Source of the DNA: Caproicibacter fermentans
Lineage (GTDB): Bacteria > Bacillota > Clostridia > Oscillospirales > Acutalibacteraceae
DNA length: 64,000 nucleotides
Reading direction: 5' to 3'
NCBI RefSeq assembly: GCF_009746625.1
Contig: NZ_VWXL01000014.1
Span: 62,001 to 126,000 of the forward strand
Shown in pieces: positions 26,831 through 38,618 of the stretch. Made by a program: the position numbers and the translations under genes. Numbering within the stretch: position 1 is the stretch's first letter; each line of letters starts with the position of its first letter. The notes under the pieces were generated by a model. It did no database searches. It was given only the letters and a program-made list of their open reading frames with translations, and had not been told where the DNA came from.

Positions 26831-28060
26831 TTATACAACCTGGAAGAGATAAAATTTTAAATAAGATGTTTCCGGAACATTCCAGAGAATCGGGTGGTCC
26901 GGCGCCTGCTGGCGGGCTTCGATCTGGCGCAGCGAAACCTGCGCGTCCGCCGCGGCGCGGCGGATCACGTCGCGGAACAGCTCGTCCGTCATGAAGTGGG
27001 AACAGGAGCAGGTCGCAAGGTATCCCCCGCGCGGCAGGAGTTTCATCGCGCGGTAATTGATTTCCCGGTATCCGCGGGAGGCGTTTGCAACCGTTTTTCG
27101 GGATTTGGTAAAGGCGGGCGGGTCGAGTATGACGAAATCATAGCTTCCTTTTCCGTTCTCGGCCAGAGAGGGCAGCAGATCGAACACATTGACGGCTTCA
27201 AAGGACATCCGGTCCGAAAGGCCGTTGCGCCGCGCGTTGTCCCTTGCCATGGCGATCGCGCTCTCCGAAATATCCACCGCGTGTACCTGCTCCGCCCCGG
27301 CGCGGGCGGCATTCAGAGCAAACGAGCCGGTGTCGGTAAAGCAGTCCAGCACCCGTTTTCCCCGGCTGATTTTGGCGGCCGCCCTGCGGTTGTATTTCTG
27401 GTCGAGAAAAAAACCTGTTTTCTGTCCGTTCGCGAAATCGACAGCATATTCAATCCCGTTTTCGCGGATGACGGTTGTCCCGGAATCCGGCGCGGGCAGT
27501 CCGTTCAGCGGAAAAAATCCGCGCCCCTGCTCCATTCCCTCCAGATTGCGCAGGCCGGAGTCGTTGCGCTCGTAGATTCCGTCGATTTTCTGGCCGTCCT
27601 CCGTCAGGATCCTGTGCAGCAGCCGGAACAGCATCGGTTTGATCTGCTCGATGCCGCGCGACAGGGTCTGGGTCACCAGAATATTTTCAAACCGGTCCAC
27701 GGTCAGTCCCGGAAAGAAATCCGCTTCTCCGAAAATAATACGGCAGCAGTCCAGGTCCTCTTTTCTCAACACGGCTTTGCGGTATTCCCACGCATAGCGC
27801 AGCCTGCGTTCGTAAAACGCCTCGTCGAACCGGTCGTTCGCGTTGCGGGAAATCAGCCGCACGCGGATTTTGGAATGGGAATTAAAAAAGCCGGTGCCCA
27901 GGTAGGTGCCGCGCCTGCCGACCACGTCTGCAAGTTCGCCGTCCCCGCAGGGATCCCCGCCGGTGATTTCGGTGTCATAGACCCACGGATGCCCCGAAAG
28001 GATGCCGCGCTCCGCTTTCTGTGTAACAGTCAGTTTCGGATAGCTTCGTTCCTGATTCAT
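26831..28060 (-). CDS. Class I SAM-dependent rRNA cytosine methyltransferase, RlmI-like
   Basis: 409 residues: an N-terminal PUA domain (about 1-75, LSGHPWVYDTEITGG), a central domain, and a Rossmann methyltransferase domain with VLDCFTDTGSFALNAARAGA (motif I), HAVDISESAIAMARDNA (motif II) and LDPPAFTKS (motif IV). This is the RlmI/YccW family, which makes m5C in 23S rRNA. The catalytic Cys region TCSCSHFM is present. The ATG at 28060 begins the PUA domain; upstream codons in frame have no family match. Monocistronic. Confidence 0.9.
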   Translation of the reverse strand: MNQERSYPKLTVTQKAERGILSGHPWVYDTEITGGDPCGDGELADVVGRRGTYLGTGFFNSHSKIRVRLISRNANDRFDEAFYERRLRYAWEYRKAVLRKEDLDCCRIIFGEADFFPGLTVDRFENILVTQTLSRGIEQIKPMLFRLLHRILTEDGQKIDGIYERNDSGLRNLEGMEQGRGFFPLNGLPAPDSGTTVIRENGIEYAVDFANGQKTGFFLDQKYNRRAAAKISRGKRVLDCFTDTGSFALNAARAGAEQVHAVDISESAIAMARDNARRNGLSDRMSFEAVNVFDLLPSLAENGKGSYDFVILDPPAFTKSRKTVANASRGYREINYRAMKLLPRGGYLATCSCSHFMTDELFRDVIRRAAADAQVSLRQIEARQQAPDHPILWNVPETSYLKFYLFQVV

Positions 28061-28082
28061 GAAGAAATAACCCCCGCATTGG

Positions 28083-28117
28083 AAAGACGGGCGCAGCACC
28101 CCGCCGCGCCCGTCTTT
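28083..28117. terminator. Hairpin terminator between the YbjQ and RlmI-like genes
   Basis: A perfect 12-bp stem (AAAGACGGGCGC/GCGCCCGTCTTT) just upstream of the RlmI-like start. Six A precede and TTTCC follows in the leftward direction; rightward it ends in TTTTTT. Confidence 0.65.
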
Positions 28118-28135
28118 TTTAAATTGCTAAATATT

Positions 28136-28447
28136 TTATTTGAATTTCACAGCGGTTCCGTAAGCCATGACCTCCGCCGCGCCCTGCATGACGGAAGAAG
28201 ACGCGTAGCGGATGTTGACAACGGCGTCCGCACCCATGGATTCCGCTTCCTCGGCCATGCGTTTGGTGGCCAGAGCGCGGGCGTTGTTCATCATATCGGT
28301 GTAGGATTTCAGCTCCCCGCCGACGATGGACTTGAAGCTCTGCGTAAGGTCCCGCCCAATATTTTTGGACTGAATGGTGCTCCCCCTGACGAGGCCGAGC
28401 ATTTCAAACTCTTTGCCCGTAATGTAGTCAGTATTTACCAAGATCAT
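28136..28447 (-). CDS. YbjQ/UPF0145 family protein
   Basis: A 103-residue protein matching the YbjQ (heavy-metal-binding-domain-like) family: MILVNTDYITGKEFEMLGLVRG, GGELKSYTDMMNNARALATKRM, and ADAVVNIRYASS near the C-terminus. Family members form pentameric rings; the biochemical role is not established. The ATG at 28447 is eleven bases after AAGGAG. The reading frame overlaps the end of the small membrane protein gene upstream by 20 bases, so the two are coupled. Confidence 0.85.
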   Translation of the reverse strand: MILVNTDYITGKEFEMLGLVRGSTIQSKNIGRDLTQSFKSIVGGELKSYTDMMNNARALATKRMAEEAESMGADAVVNIRYASSSVMQGAAEVMAYGTAVKFK

Positions 28448-28652
28448 CTTCTTCACCGCTCCTTATTTCCTTAATTCTCTCCGCCAGCACAAATACGGCA
28501 ACGCCGATCAGCGCGGCCGGAATCAGTCCCGCGATGATTTTATACGGCACCGGAAGGCCGGGCGCCATCGCAAACCCAAGAAGCCATAAAAGAAAAACGG
28601 CTACCGCAGCCACGGTAATCACAATCGGCGCGATCATTTTTTTCCAGTGCAT
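28428..28652 (-). CDS. Small membrane protein, two TM helices, unknown function
   Basis: 74 residues with two hydrophobic helices (about 6-28 and 37-58) and a charged C-terminal tail (ERIKEIRSGEEDDLGKY). No family recognised. The ATG at 28652 has GAGGGAG five bases before it. It overlaps the YbjQ-type gene downstream; small two-helix proteins are frequent partners of YbjQ-like proteins, but no function can be named. Confidence 0.7.
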   Translation of the reverse strand: MHWKKMIAPIVITVAAVAVFLLWLLGFAMAPGLPVPYKIIAGLIPAALIGVAVFVLAERIKEIRSGEEDDLGKY

Positions 28653-28794
28653 GAAAGCTCCCTCTTTTTCGGCGACTTTTAAGTTTCCGAATCTATTGTA
28701 TTCCACTTTCATTTTTATTATAACACGGATTAAAAACTTTGCAACGATTCTGTTTTGCCTTTCGAAGCGATTCTTTACAGTTTTGTCTTATCTG

Positions 28795-28823
28795 TTGAAT
28801 TCAGTCGGAAAATAAGTTATAGT
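28795..28823 (+). promoter_or_regulatory. Sigma-A promoter of the secreted protein gene
   Basis: TTGAAT, 17 bases, TATAGT, ending 45 bases before the ATG of the next gene. Confidence 0.65.
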
Positions 28824-28868
28824 GAAAAGGCAAAACATTTCGGAAATATTTAACAGGAGGCAACATCA

Positions 28869-29537
28869 ATGAAAAAGACAGGCTGGATTCTATTAATCGT
28901 TTTAGTCGTAGCCATTTGCGGAGGCGTCCTTCTGTTTAACGGGTATCATCCGGCGCAGAGCCCGTCGGTGTCATCGGGCGCCGGTTCGGCATCCGCTCCG
29001 TCGTCCTCCGTTTCTTCAAAAGCTCCTTCCTCCGCGTCGGGACCGGAGAGCGTTTCGAGCCTGACGGACGACAAGATTACGGAAAAAATCAAATCGGAGA
29101 TTCCGCTGGACTGGAAGAAATACACGCTCAAGGAGCAGACGGACAACCCGGTTTCGGCCGGCGGCGTAACCTACCGCACCTATGCCGCCTGGGACGAGGA
29201 TTACACGGAAGGCCCTTTGATTCTATACAGCCCGAAGGACGGAAAGCTGTACACTTATACCTATAAAGACACGGCGCCGGTTCTTGCCGCGGAGGACCCG
29301 GCGTTCGACAAGACGGAGCATACCGTTACGGGCGTTGTAAAGGACGGCGCCATGATGAGCGTGCAGATTCACACGACGGACGGCAGCGACCTGACGATCC
29401 GCAGGCTCGGCGTGGATCTGGTCAATCTGGACGATGGCTTCAAGGTCGGCCAGAATGTGAAAGTGACCTATACCGGCGTTTACAAGGGGAATGACTCCCA
29501 GCGAATGTTTGTCAAGAAAATTGAAGGAATTCAGTAA
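28869..29537 (+). CDS. Exported or membrane-anchored protein with Ser-rich linker, unknown function
   Basis: 222 residues: one N-terminal hydrophobic helix (about 5-24, a signal anchor; no lipobox), a Ser/Ala/Pro-rich linker (about 28-65) and a globular part of about 155 residues rich in beta-type sequence (GVTYRTYAAWDEDYTEGPLILYSPKDGKLY). A C-terminal region reads VGQNVKVTYTGVYKGND, which resembles the OB-like strands of small secreted proteins. No enzyme motif is seen. AGGAGG precedes the ATG; it has its own promoter. The linker composition recalls that of the MltG-like protein at 25731-26693. Confidence 0.75.
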   Translation: MKKTGWILLIVLVVAICGGVLLFNGYHPAQSPSVSSGAGSASAPSSSVSSKAPSSASGPESVSSLTDDKITEKIKSEIPLDWKKYTLKEQTDNPVSAGGVTYRTYAAWDEDYTEGPLILYSPKDGKLYTYTYKDTAPVLAAEDPAFDKTEHTVTGVVKDGAMMSVQIHTTDGSDLTIRRLGVDLVNLDDGFKVGQNVKVTYTGVYKGNDSQRMFVKKIEGIQ

Positions 29538-29539
29538 CC

Positions 29540-29586
29540 GGCCGAAAGGCCGGCGCGCCCGGAACGGCATTGCCGTTCCGGGCGCG
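29540..29586. terminator. Two stacked hairpins between converging genes
   Basis: A CCGGCCGAAAGGCCGG hairpin, then a 14-bp stem (CGCGCCCGGAACGG/CCGTTCCGGGCGCG) with loop CATTG. U-tracts are poor, so they may act as a two-way barrier between the secreted protein gene and the radical SAM gene. Confidence 0.5.
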
Positions 29587-29590
29587 TGCT

Positions 29591-30424
29591 TTACACGTTT
29601 CCTTCGTAGACATATTTCAGATTTCGGCGGGCGGCTTCCGCGAGGGAGCCGACGGTGCCGACCGGCGTCGGGGATTTGTCGGCCTGCTTGTACCGCGGGA
29701 AAAACCGCGTGACGTGCAGCGGGATTTCCGGGTTCACTTCCGAAAGCCATCCCGACAGGCGGTCCATTTCTTCCGCGGTATCGTTTTCGCCGGGAATAAT
29801 CAGCGTGGTTACCTCCACGTGGCAGACCTCCGACGCGATGGAGATGGCTTGCTTGACTTCGTCCAGACCCCCGGAAATCCTTCGGTAAAATTCCGGGGAG
29901 AAACTCTTTAAATCGATGTTCATCGCGTCCAGCATGGGCAGCAGGCGACGGAGGGTCCGGGGGTTGACGTACCCGTTGGTGACCGCTACGTTTTTCAGGC
30001 CGTTTTCCCGGTTGAGCCGCGAGCAGTCCAGAACGTATTCCGGGCAGATGAGCGGTTCGTTATAGGTGAAGGCAATGCCGATATTTCCGGCTGCTTTCAG
30101 TTCCAGTGCCTGGTCGGAAAGGACCTTCGGGGAAAGGTACTCCGTCCCGGAGTCCTCCCCCGGCCTGACCATGGAAATGGCGTGGTTCTGGCACCCGGGA
30201 CACCGCAGGTTGCACCCGTAGCTGCCGACGGAAAGAATACGGCTGCCCGGAAAAAAACGGCGAAGCGGCTTTTTTTCCACCGGATCCAGAGCGACGGCCG
30301 TGACGCGGCCGTAGCTGTCGGCGGATATTTTGCCGCCCTGATTGGAACGCGCGCCGCAGAATCCGGTCTGCTCCTCTTCCAGAGCGCAGAGATGGGGACA
30401 CACGTCGCAGACAATTCGGCTCAT
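29591..30424 (-). CDS. amrS: AmmeMemoRadiSam system radical SAM enzyme
   Basis: A 277-residue radical SAM protein with CxxxCxxC cluster motif CNLRCPGC, preceded by a cysteine-rich N-terminus (CDVCPHLCALEEEQTGFCGAR) and with TFTYNEPLICPEY and VTNGYVNPRTLRRLLP as in the PflA-like AmrS family. It reads into an operon with a fused MEMO/AMMECR1 protein, and its ATG overlaps that gene's stop by four bases. The three domains MEMO, AMMECR1 and radical SAM co-occur widely; the substrate is not settled in what I know. The family assignment is strong. Confidence 0.9.
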   Translation of the reverse strand: MSRIVCDVCPHLCALEEEQTGFCGARSNQGGKISADSYGRVTAVALDPVEKKPLRRFFPGSRILSVGSYGCNLRCPGCQNHAISMVRPGEDSGTEYLSPKVLSDQALELKAAGNIGIAFTYNEPLICPEYVLDCSRLNRENGLKNVAVTNGYVNPRTLRRLLPMLDAMNIDLKSFSPEFYRRISGGLDEVKQAISIASEVCHVEVTTLIIPGENDTAEEMDRLSGWLSEVNPEIPLHVTRFFPRYKQADKSPTPVGTVGSLAEAARRNLKYVYEGNV

Positions 30425-31806
30425 GTGTGCCGCACCACCTCGAACCGCTCCATGGAATAGGGCTCGTCTTCCCGGATCCCGGCCTTGCCGAGCGCGATTT
30501 TCACCTGTTCCCGCGGCGTTGTTACGCCGGGCAGGTTCGGCAGCAGCAGGCCGCACCGTTCGCCGCTTCGGACGATGACCCCGTACCGCTCGGCGTCGAG
30601 ATCGCCGAAGGAGCCGGCGGGCTCCGGTTCGCCCAGAACATCGACGCTGTAAACCAGCGCCGGCAGTTCCTCCTTGTCGACCGGGTCAAACCTCGGGTCC
30701 CGCAGGCCGGCGCTGATCGCGTTTTGAATGATTTCCTCCGCAACGCAGCTTTCCGTGCCCTGAATCGTGCCGATGCAGCCGCGCAGCCGTCCGCCCTTTT
30801 TCAGGGAAACAAACACGCCAGCCCGCCTCTGCTTCAGCTCAGGGGGGAGCCCCTCCGGCAGCGGGACGCGGCGGCCCTCGATCACGCGGGTTTCCAGCGA
30901 AAGCCGCGCGAGCCGGACGTATTCGTCCTCTCGTTCTTTTCTTTGGGAAAGGGTTTCTTTCTCCCGCTGTTCGAACTGATCCCCGAACCGGCGTAGGTCG
31001 TCCGGTCCGAGGGGAGTGTAACCGCAGACCGCGTAGCCGACGCCGAACGGCCCTTCATAAGAGAGAAACTCCGGCGCCACGGCCAGCCCGTCGAACGCTC
31101 CGGCCAGAACCTGAAACGAGGGCAGACCGCACTGCGCGGCAGCTTCGCAGAATTCCGGGTCAAACGCCAGAAAGCGCATGAAGTCCCCTTCTTTCATCGC
31201 CTGAGTCAGTTCGCGGTCAAACCGGGGACCCTCCGGAGCGAAGCCGTAGGGCCCGTCTTCCCTGAGGCGGTGGGAAAGGTCGCCGCTCGCGACCAGTACG
31301 ACCCTGCGCCCCAGCGTTTCCGCCGCGCGCGCGATGCATTGGCCGAACCGGTAATGGGCGAGCGCGCCCAGGCCGGAAACGGAGCACCGGACCAGTTCAA
31401 AATCGCGGTAAGCGCGCGTGATGAAGGAGAGAGGAACCAGCGCCCCGTGGTCGACCGAACGCCGTTTTTCTCCAAAGGTTCCCGCGGGCAGGCTGCTTCG
31501 GGCAGCCTCGTCGGACAAAACGGACACAAATTCGGTGTCGCAGGAAAATTCCAGCGGCGCGTCCGCGGAGCCGAATTCGGAAAAGTCGCCCTTCGCCTTT
31601 GTTCCCGGAGCGATGTGCAGGTAGTCGGCGTAGGCGACGGCATGCGGCGAAAGAACCACCAGCGTTTCGGGCCTGAGACGCGCGATTTCTTCCGCGGCGC
31701 GGGCGCAGGATTCGGCGGTCTTCCGGATTCTGCGCTCTTCCCCTTTTCCGACGGAAGGAATGATGACCGGGGGATGAGGCAGGATGAAAGCTCCCGCAAC
31801 AGCCAT
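30421..31806 (-). CDS. Fused MEMO1-like and AMMECR1 protein (AmrB-AmrA)
   Basis: 461 residues. The N-terminal 265 or so (AGAFILPHPPVIIP, VVLSPHAVAYAD, VASGDLSHRL) are a MEMO1/AmrB class III dioxygenase-like domain with conserved His residues. The C-terminal 170 or so are an AMMECR1 domain with its hallmark LRGCIG (GGRLRGCIGTIQ). Together with the overlapping radical SAM gene this is the complete AmmeMemoRadiSam set. The ATG at 31806 (MAVAGAF) has AAAGGA ten bases upstream; the longer upstream frame has no homology and crosses an AT-rich leader. Confidence 0.9.
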   Translation of the reverse strand: MAVAGAFILPHPPVIIPSVGKGEERRIRKTAESCARAAEEIARLRPETLVVLSPHAVAYADYLHIAPGTKAKGDFSEFGSADAPLEFSCDTEFVSVLSDEAARSSLPAGTFGEKRRSVDHGALVPLSFITRAYRDFELVRCSVSGLGALAHYRFGQCIARAAETLGRRVVLVASGDLSHRLREDGPYGFAPEGPRFDRELTQAMKEGDFMRFLAFDPEFCEAAAQCGLPSFQVLAGAFDGLAVAPEFLSYEGPFGVGYAVCGYTPLGPDDLRRFGDQFEQREKETLSQRKEREDEYVRLARLSLETRVIEGRRVPLPEGLPPELKQRRAGVFVSLKKGGRLRGCIGTIQGTESCVAEEIIQNAISAGLRDPRFDPVDKEELPALVYSVDVLGEPEPAGSFGDLDAERYGVIVRSGERCGLLLPNLPGVTTPREQVKIALGKAGIREDEPYSMERFEVVRHT

Positions 31807-31978
31807 GAGATACACGTCCTTTCTTTTAGACCTAATTCGGACTATGATTGTAATGTAGGGCGGAAAAGTGAAACCGTTCAGACGCCATCGATATATATAT
31901 ATTATATCTGTTTCTCTGCGTGAAATTTCATTTCGTTCACAATTTCTGTCGCTCTGCATAAAAAACAGCGGAAAAAGA

Positions 31979-32007
31979 TTGATTATTTTTTCACTTAGAG
32001 GTAAAAT
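31979..32007 (+). promoter_or_regulatory. Promoter of the V-type ATPase operon
   Basis: TTGATT, 17 bases, TAAAAT, about 50 bases before the first gene; the only good rightward promoter in the gap. Confidence 0.6.
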
Positions 32008-32055
32008 AAAGAAAATATGAACGGCAAAAATTGCCGGCCGGTTCGAGGTGAAAAA

Positions 32056-32364
32056 ATGGCAACGGAAATCATTCATGCGATTAAAAAGGCGGAATCCGAC
32101 GCGCAGAGCGCGGAAGAGCAGGCTGCTGCCGAATGCGACAGGATTTTGAAGGCCGCGGGCGAACAAGCCGCGCGGAACGCCGAAGCGCAGCTGGCGAAAG
32201 CAAAACAGGAGGCGCAGGCGCTTCTTGACGATGCGAAGCGCGCGGGCGAAGAGACTGAAAACGGAGCGCAGTCCGGAATTGCTTCCCAGATAGAATCAAT
32301 GCGCCGGACGGCGCTGACCCGGCAGGACGACGCGGTTCGGCTGATCCTGTCCGAACTGGTCTGA
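32056..32364 (+). CDS. V-type ATP synthase subunit H/G-like peripheral stalk protein
   Basis: A 102-residue Ala/Glu/Lys-rich coiled coil starting MATEIIHAIKKAESDA. Such a protein begins clostridial and archaeal V/A-ATPase operons (AhaH, NtpF/G) and pairs with subunit E to form the peripheral stalk. GAGGTG lies five bases before the ATG at 32056. It is followed 37 bases later by subunit I. Confidence 0.85.
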   Translation: MATEIIHAIKKAESDAQSAEEQAAAECDRILKAAGEQAARNAEAQLAKAKQEAQALLDDAKRAGEETENGAQSGIASQIESMRRTALTRQDDAVRLILSELV

Positions 32365-32401
32365 CGCCTGCCGATACCGGCCGCAAGGAGGGAATATCCA
32401 A

Positions 32402-34920
<2,519 letters not shown>

Positions 34921-34938
34921 CGTTAGGAGAACTTGTCA

Positions 34939-35538
34939 ATGACAGGGTTAGATAAAATCATACAGGATATCGTGTCCGAATCCGATTCGGCGGTGAACGC
35001 GCAGCTGGAAAAGGCGCGCGCGCAGGCGGAGGAACTCCGCTCAAAAGCCGAACGGGAAGCGGTCGAACAGTGCGCCGCCGTCGGCAGGCGCGCCGAACAG
35101 GAAGCAGCCATGATCCGGGAGCGGGCCGAGTCCGCGGCCGCCCTGCGGACTCGCAAGGCGGTTCTGGGCGCAAAGCAGCAGCTGATTGCGGAAATCATCG
35201 ACAAGGCGAAGCAGTCTCTGTATGCCCTGCCCGAAGACGAATATTTTAAGCTCATCTTGAAAATGGCGGTGAAATACGCGCCCCCACGCACGGGGGAAAT
35301 CCTCTTTTCCCCCGCGGACCGGAAAAGACTTCCCGCGGACTTTGAAAAGGCCCTGAACGAGGCGGTCGGCGGAAAAGGCGCGTCGCTCAGGGTCTCCGGG
35401 CAGACGAGAAACATCGACGGCGGATTTGTGCTGTCCTACGGCGGAATCGAGGAAAACTGCTCGTTTTCCGCCCTGTTTGACGCCCGCCGCGACGAGCTGC
35501 AGGACAAAGTGAACCGGCTCGTGTTTGCGGGAGGTTGA
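34939..35538 (+). CDS. ntpE: V-type ATP synthase subunit E
   Basis: 199 residues: a long N-terminal helix rich in Ala, Glu and Arg (about 1-85) and a small C-terminal domain (DGGFVLSYGGIEENCSF). It forms the peripheral stalk with subunit H/G. The ATG at 34939 has TAGGAG nine bases upstream; a TTG two codons before it is less likely. It lies 18 bases after subunit K. Confidence 0.9.
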   Translation: MTGLDKIIQDIVSESDSAVNAQLEKARAQAEELRSKAEREAVEQCAAVGRRAEQEAAMIRERAESAAALRTRKAVLGAKQQLIAEIIDKAKQSLYALPEDEYFKLILKMAVKYAPPRTGEILFSPADRKRLPADFEKALNEAVGGKGASLRVSGQTRNIDGGFVLSYGGIEENCSFSALFDARRDELQDKVNRLVFAGG

Positions 35539-35540
35539 AA

Positions 35541-36509
35541 ATGGCCGAAAAACAGGATTATGTATATGCAGTTGCCCGCATCCGTTCCAGAGAGCTTTCC
35601 CTTTTCAGCCAGCAGACGCTGGAACAGCTGATGGCCTGCAAAACCTATGAAGACTGCCTGCGCGTCCTTTCCGACAAGGGCTGGGACGTTTCTTCCGGCA
35701 GCGCCGAGGAAATTCTTGCGGCGGAGCGGGAAAAGACGTGGAGTCTGATGCGCGAGCTGGTCGGCGACCTTTCCGTCTTTGACGTTTTCCTTTACGCAAA
35801 CGACTACCACAACCTGAAAGCCGCGGTTAAGGAAGTCTGCATGGATGCGAAGACGCCGAAAATTTATTTTGAGAACGGCACCCTGAACCCCGAGCTGATT
35901 TTGAAAGCGATCAAGGATCAGGACTTTACGCTGCTGCCCGAGCGGATGCGCGGCGCCGCCGAGGAAGCCTGTAAAGCGCTTCTTCAGAATCACGACGGCC
36001 AGCTATGCGACGTGATCATCGACCGCGCCGCGTTGGAGGCAGTGTTGGAAGCGGGGCGCGTTTCCGACAACGAGGTGCTGCGGCAATACGCCGAGCTGAC
36101 CGTTGCGTCCGCCGATATCCGGATCGCGGTCCGCTCGGTTCGCACAGGTAAAACACACGAGTTTTTGGAACGCGCCCTTGCGCCGTGCTCCACTCTGGAT
36201 GTGAAAAAGCTGGCGCGCGCGGCGGCGTCCGGTCTGGACGCCGCCCTGGAATATTTGGCGCTGACCCCCTACGCCGGCGCCGTTTCCGCCGTAAGGGAAT
36301 CGGTTTCGGCGTTTGAACGCTGGTGCGACAATCTGCTGATGGAGCAGATTCGCCCGCAAAAACACAATCCGTTTACCATCGCGCCGGTCGCCGCTTATCT
36401 TCTGGCGCGTGAAAATGAGATCAAAACGGTCAGGATCATTTTGTCCGGCAAGCTGAACCGGCTTTCGGATGAGTCCGTCCGGGAAAGGCTGAGGGAGACG
36501 TATGTATAA
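35541..36509 (+). CDS. ntpC: V-type ATP synthase subunit C (d-type)
   Basis: A 322-residue helical protein with the V-ATPase C/d motifs YVYAVARIRSRE at the N-terminus, DVFLYANDYHNLKAAVK, and LARENEIKTVRIILSGKLN at the C-terminus. It caps the rotor ring and joins it to the central stalk. The ATG at 35541 has GGGAGG upstream and lies two bases after the subunit E stop. Confidence 0.92.
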   Translation: MAEKQDYVYAVARIRSRELSLFSQQTLEQLMACKTYEDCLRVLSDKGWDVSSGSAEEILAAEREKTWSLMRELVGDLSVFDVFLYANDYHNLKAAVKEVCMDAKTPKIYFENGTLNPELILKAIKDQDFTLLPERMRGAAEEACKALLQNHDGQLCDVIIDRAALEAVLEAGRVSDNEVLRQYAELTVASADIRIAVRSVRTGKTHEFLERALAPCSTLDVKKLARAAASGLDAALEYLALTPYAGAVSAVRESVSAFERWCDNLLMEQIRPQKHNPFTIAPVAAYLLARENEIKTVRIILSGKLNRLSDESVRERLRETYV

Positions 36510-36837
36510 AATCGCCGTACTCGGCGACCGCGACAGTATCTACGGATTCGCCTCGCTGGGATTGGAGGTCCGGCCGGTCCGCGACCTTTCCGAAGCCGCT
36601 GCGGAGCTCAGGCGCCTGGCGGAACAGGATTACGCCGTCATTTATGTGACGGAAGCCGTGTTTGAGGGGATTCCCTCGGAAATCGAACGGTATGAGTCAC
36701 AGCAGTTACCGGCCGTAATCCCGATTCCGGGCGTTTCCGGAAATACCGGAATCGGAATGCGCAATGTGAAAAAGACGGTGGAGCAGGCGGTCGGCTCCGA
36801 TATTATCTTCAACAGCGAAAACGAAAGAAGCAGGTGA
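36502..36837 (+). CDS. ntpF: V-type ATP synthase subunit F
   Basis: A 111-residue small Rossmann-like protein ([21 protein letters not shown]) with a C-terminal helix, as in subunit F of the central stalk. It overlaps subunit C by eight bases. In some nomenclatures the symbol is ntpG or atpF. Confidence 0.92.
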   Translation: MYKIAVLGDRDSIYGFASLGLEVRPVRDLSEAAAELRRLAEQDYAVIYVTEAVFEGIPSEIERYESQQLPAVIPIPGVSGNTGIGMRNVKKTVEQAVGSDIIFNSENERSR

Positions 36838-36845
36838 GAAGGAAA

Positions 36846-38618
36846 ATGAGCAAAGGCACGATCAAAAAGGTTGCCGGGCCTCTGGTCATCGCGGACGGGA
36901 TGCGCGACGCGAACATGTTCGACGTGGTGCGCGTCAGCGAACAGCGTCTGATCGGTGAGATTATAGAAATGCACGGGGAACAGGCGTCCGTTCAGGTCTA
37001 TGAAGAAACCTCCGGCCTGAAACCGGGCGAACCGGTGGAATCCACCGGCGCTCCGCTGAGCGTGGAGCTCGGCCCGGGCCTGATCAGCAGTATCTACGAC
37101 GGAATCCAGCGCCCGCTGGAGGAAATCATGAAAATGACCGGAAACAGCCTCCACCGAGGCGTGGAAATTCCGGCGCTGAAACGCGACGTGAAATGGCATT
37201 TTGTCCCGAAGGTTTCCGCCGGCGCGGAAGTAACCGGCGGGGACGTACTCGGCACCGTGCAGGAAACGGAAATCGTGGAACACCGCGTTCTGGTTCCGAA
37301 CGGGATGACCGGCACCGTCGTGTCGGTCACGGAGGGCGATTTCACCGTGGAACAGCCCGTGGCGAAAATCAAAACGGCGGACGGCGCGCAGCAGGATGTC
37401 ACGCTGATGCAGAAATGGCCCGTGCGCGTCGGCCGTCCCTATAAAACCAAGCTGTCGCCCGATATGCCGCTCATTACCGGCCAGCGCATCATCGACACCA
37501 TGTTCCCGATCGCGCGCGGCGGCACCGCGGCGGTTCCCGGACCGTTCGGAAGCGGCAAGACCGTCGTGCAGCACCAGCTGGCAAAGTGGGCCGACGCGGA
37601 TATCGTCGTCTATATCGGCTGCGGCGAGCGCGGCAACGAAATGACGGACGTTCTGAACGAATTTCCGGAGCTGAAAGACCCGAAAACAGGCTACTCGCTG
37701 ATGAAGCGCACCGTGCTGATCGCCAACACCTCCGATATGCCGGTTGCCGCGCGTGAAGCTTCGATTTACACGGGGATCACCATCGCGGAGTATTTTCGCG
37801 ACATGGGCTATTCCGTCGCTCTGATGGCGGACTCCACCTCCCGCTGGGCGGAAGCCCTCCGCGAGATGTCCGGACGTCTGGAGGAAATGCCAGGTGAAGA
37901 GGGCTACCCGGCGTACCTCGGCAGCCGTCTGGCGCAGTTCTACGAACGCGCGGGGCGCGTCGTGACTCTCGGCAAAGAAGACCGCGAGGGGTCGCTTTCC
38001 GTCATCGGAGCGGTTTCTCCCCCGGGCGGCGACATTTCGGAGCCTGTTTCGCAGGCGACGCTGCGCATCGTGAAAGTGTTCTGGAGCCTTGACTCCGCGC
38101 TGGCTTACGCACGGCATTTCCCGGCCATTAACTGGCTGACAAGCTATTCGCTCTACACCGATTCGCTGGGAAAATGGTTTAATGAAAATGTTCATGAGGA
38201 CTGGATGGATCTGCGGGCGAGGGTTATGCTTCTGCTTCACGATGAATCCGAACTGGATGAAATTGTCAAGCTGGTCGGCATGGATGCCCTTTCTGCGCCG
38301 GACCGCCTGAAGCTGGAAGCCGCGCGGAGCGTCCGCGAGGACTTTTTGCAGCAGAACGCTTTCAATGAAGTGGATATGTTCACGCCGCTGGAAAAGCAGT
38401 ACCTGACGATGAAGCTGGTCCTGCGTTTTTACGACGATACGGTCGAAGCCCTGAAACAGGGGGCGCCCGCGGACGAACTTGTGAAGCTGGCGGTCCGTGA
38501 ACGGATCGGACGATTTAAGTATATTCCGGCGGATCAGGTCGCCAAGGAATTTGATGCGATCACAACGGAGCTCGCAAAAGAAATTGAAGAGCTGCTCAGC
38601 CGAAAGGAGGACTTCTGA
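36846..38618 (+). CDS. ntpA: V-type ATP synthase catalytic subunit A
   Basis: A 590-residue catalytic subunit: an N-terminal beta-barrel, the A-specific insert of about 90 residues, P-loop [18 protein letters not shown] with the catalytic Glu, and [23 protein letters not shown]. It hydrolyses or makes ATP in the A3B3 head. The ATG at 36846 ([14 protein letters not shown]) begins the family N-terminus. It overlaps subunit B by one base (TGATG). Confidence 0.97.
   Translation: MSKGTIKKVAGPLVIADGMRDANMFDVVRVSEQRLIGEIIEMHGEQASVQVYEETSGLKPGEPVESTGAPLSVELGPGLISSIYDGIQRPLEEIMKMTGNSLHRGVEIPALKRDVKWHFVPKVSAGAEVTGGDVLGTVQETEIVEHRVLVPNGMTGTVVSVTEGDFTVEQPVAKIKTADGAQQDVTLMQKWPVRVGRPYKTKLSPDMPLITGQRIIDTMFPIARGGTAAVPGPFGSGKTVVQHQLAKWADADIVVYIGCGERGNEMTDVLNEFPELKDPKTGYSLMKRTVLIANTSDMPVAAREASIYTGITIAEYFRDMGYSVALMADSTSRWAEALREMSGRLEEMPGEEGYPAYLGSRLAQFYERAGRVVTLGKEDREGSLSVIGAVSPPGGDISEPVSQATLRIVKVFWSLDSALAYARHFPAINWLTSYSLYTDSLGKWFNENVHEDWMDLRARVMLLLHDESELDEIVKLVGMDALSAPDRLKLEAARSVREDFLQQNAFNEVDMFTPLEKQYLTMKLVLRFYDDTVEALKQGAPADELVKLAVRERIGRFKYIPADQVAKEFDAITTELAKEIEELLSRKEDF

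Noticed and set aside
26894-28474. A 526-codon rightward frame opposite the RlmI-like and YbjQ genes
   Set aside because: It spans two well-supported leftward genes and a terminator, so it is not a gene.
36642-38240. A 532-codon leftward open frame opposite V-ATPase subunit A
   Set aside because: It is an antisense shadow caused by GC-rich third positions; the rightward strand encodes subunits F and A with all motifs, and the leftward product has no ribosome binding site or family resemblance.
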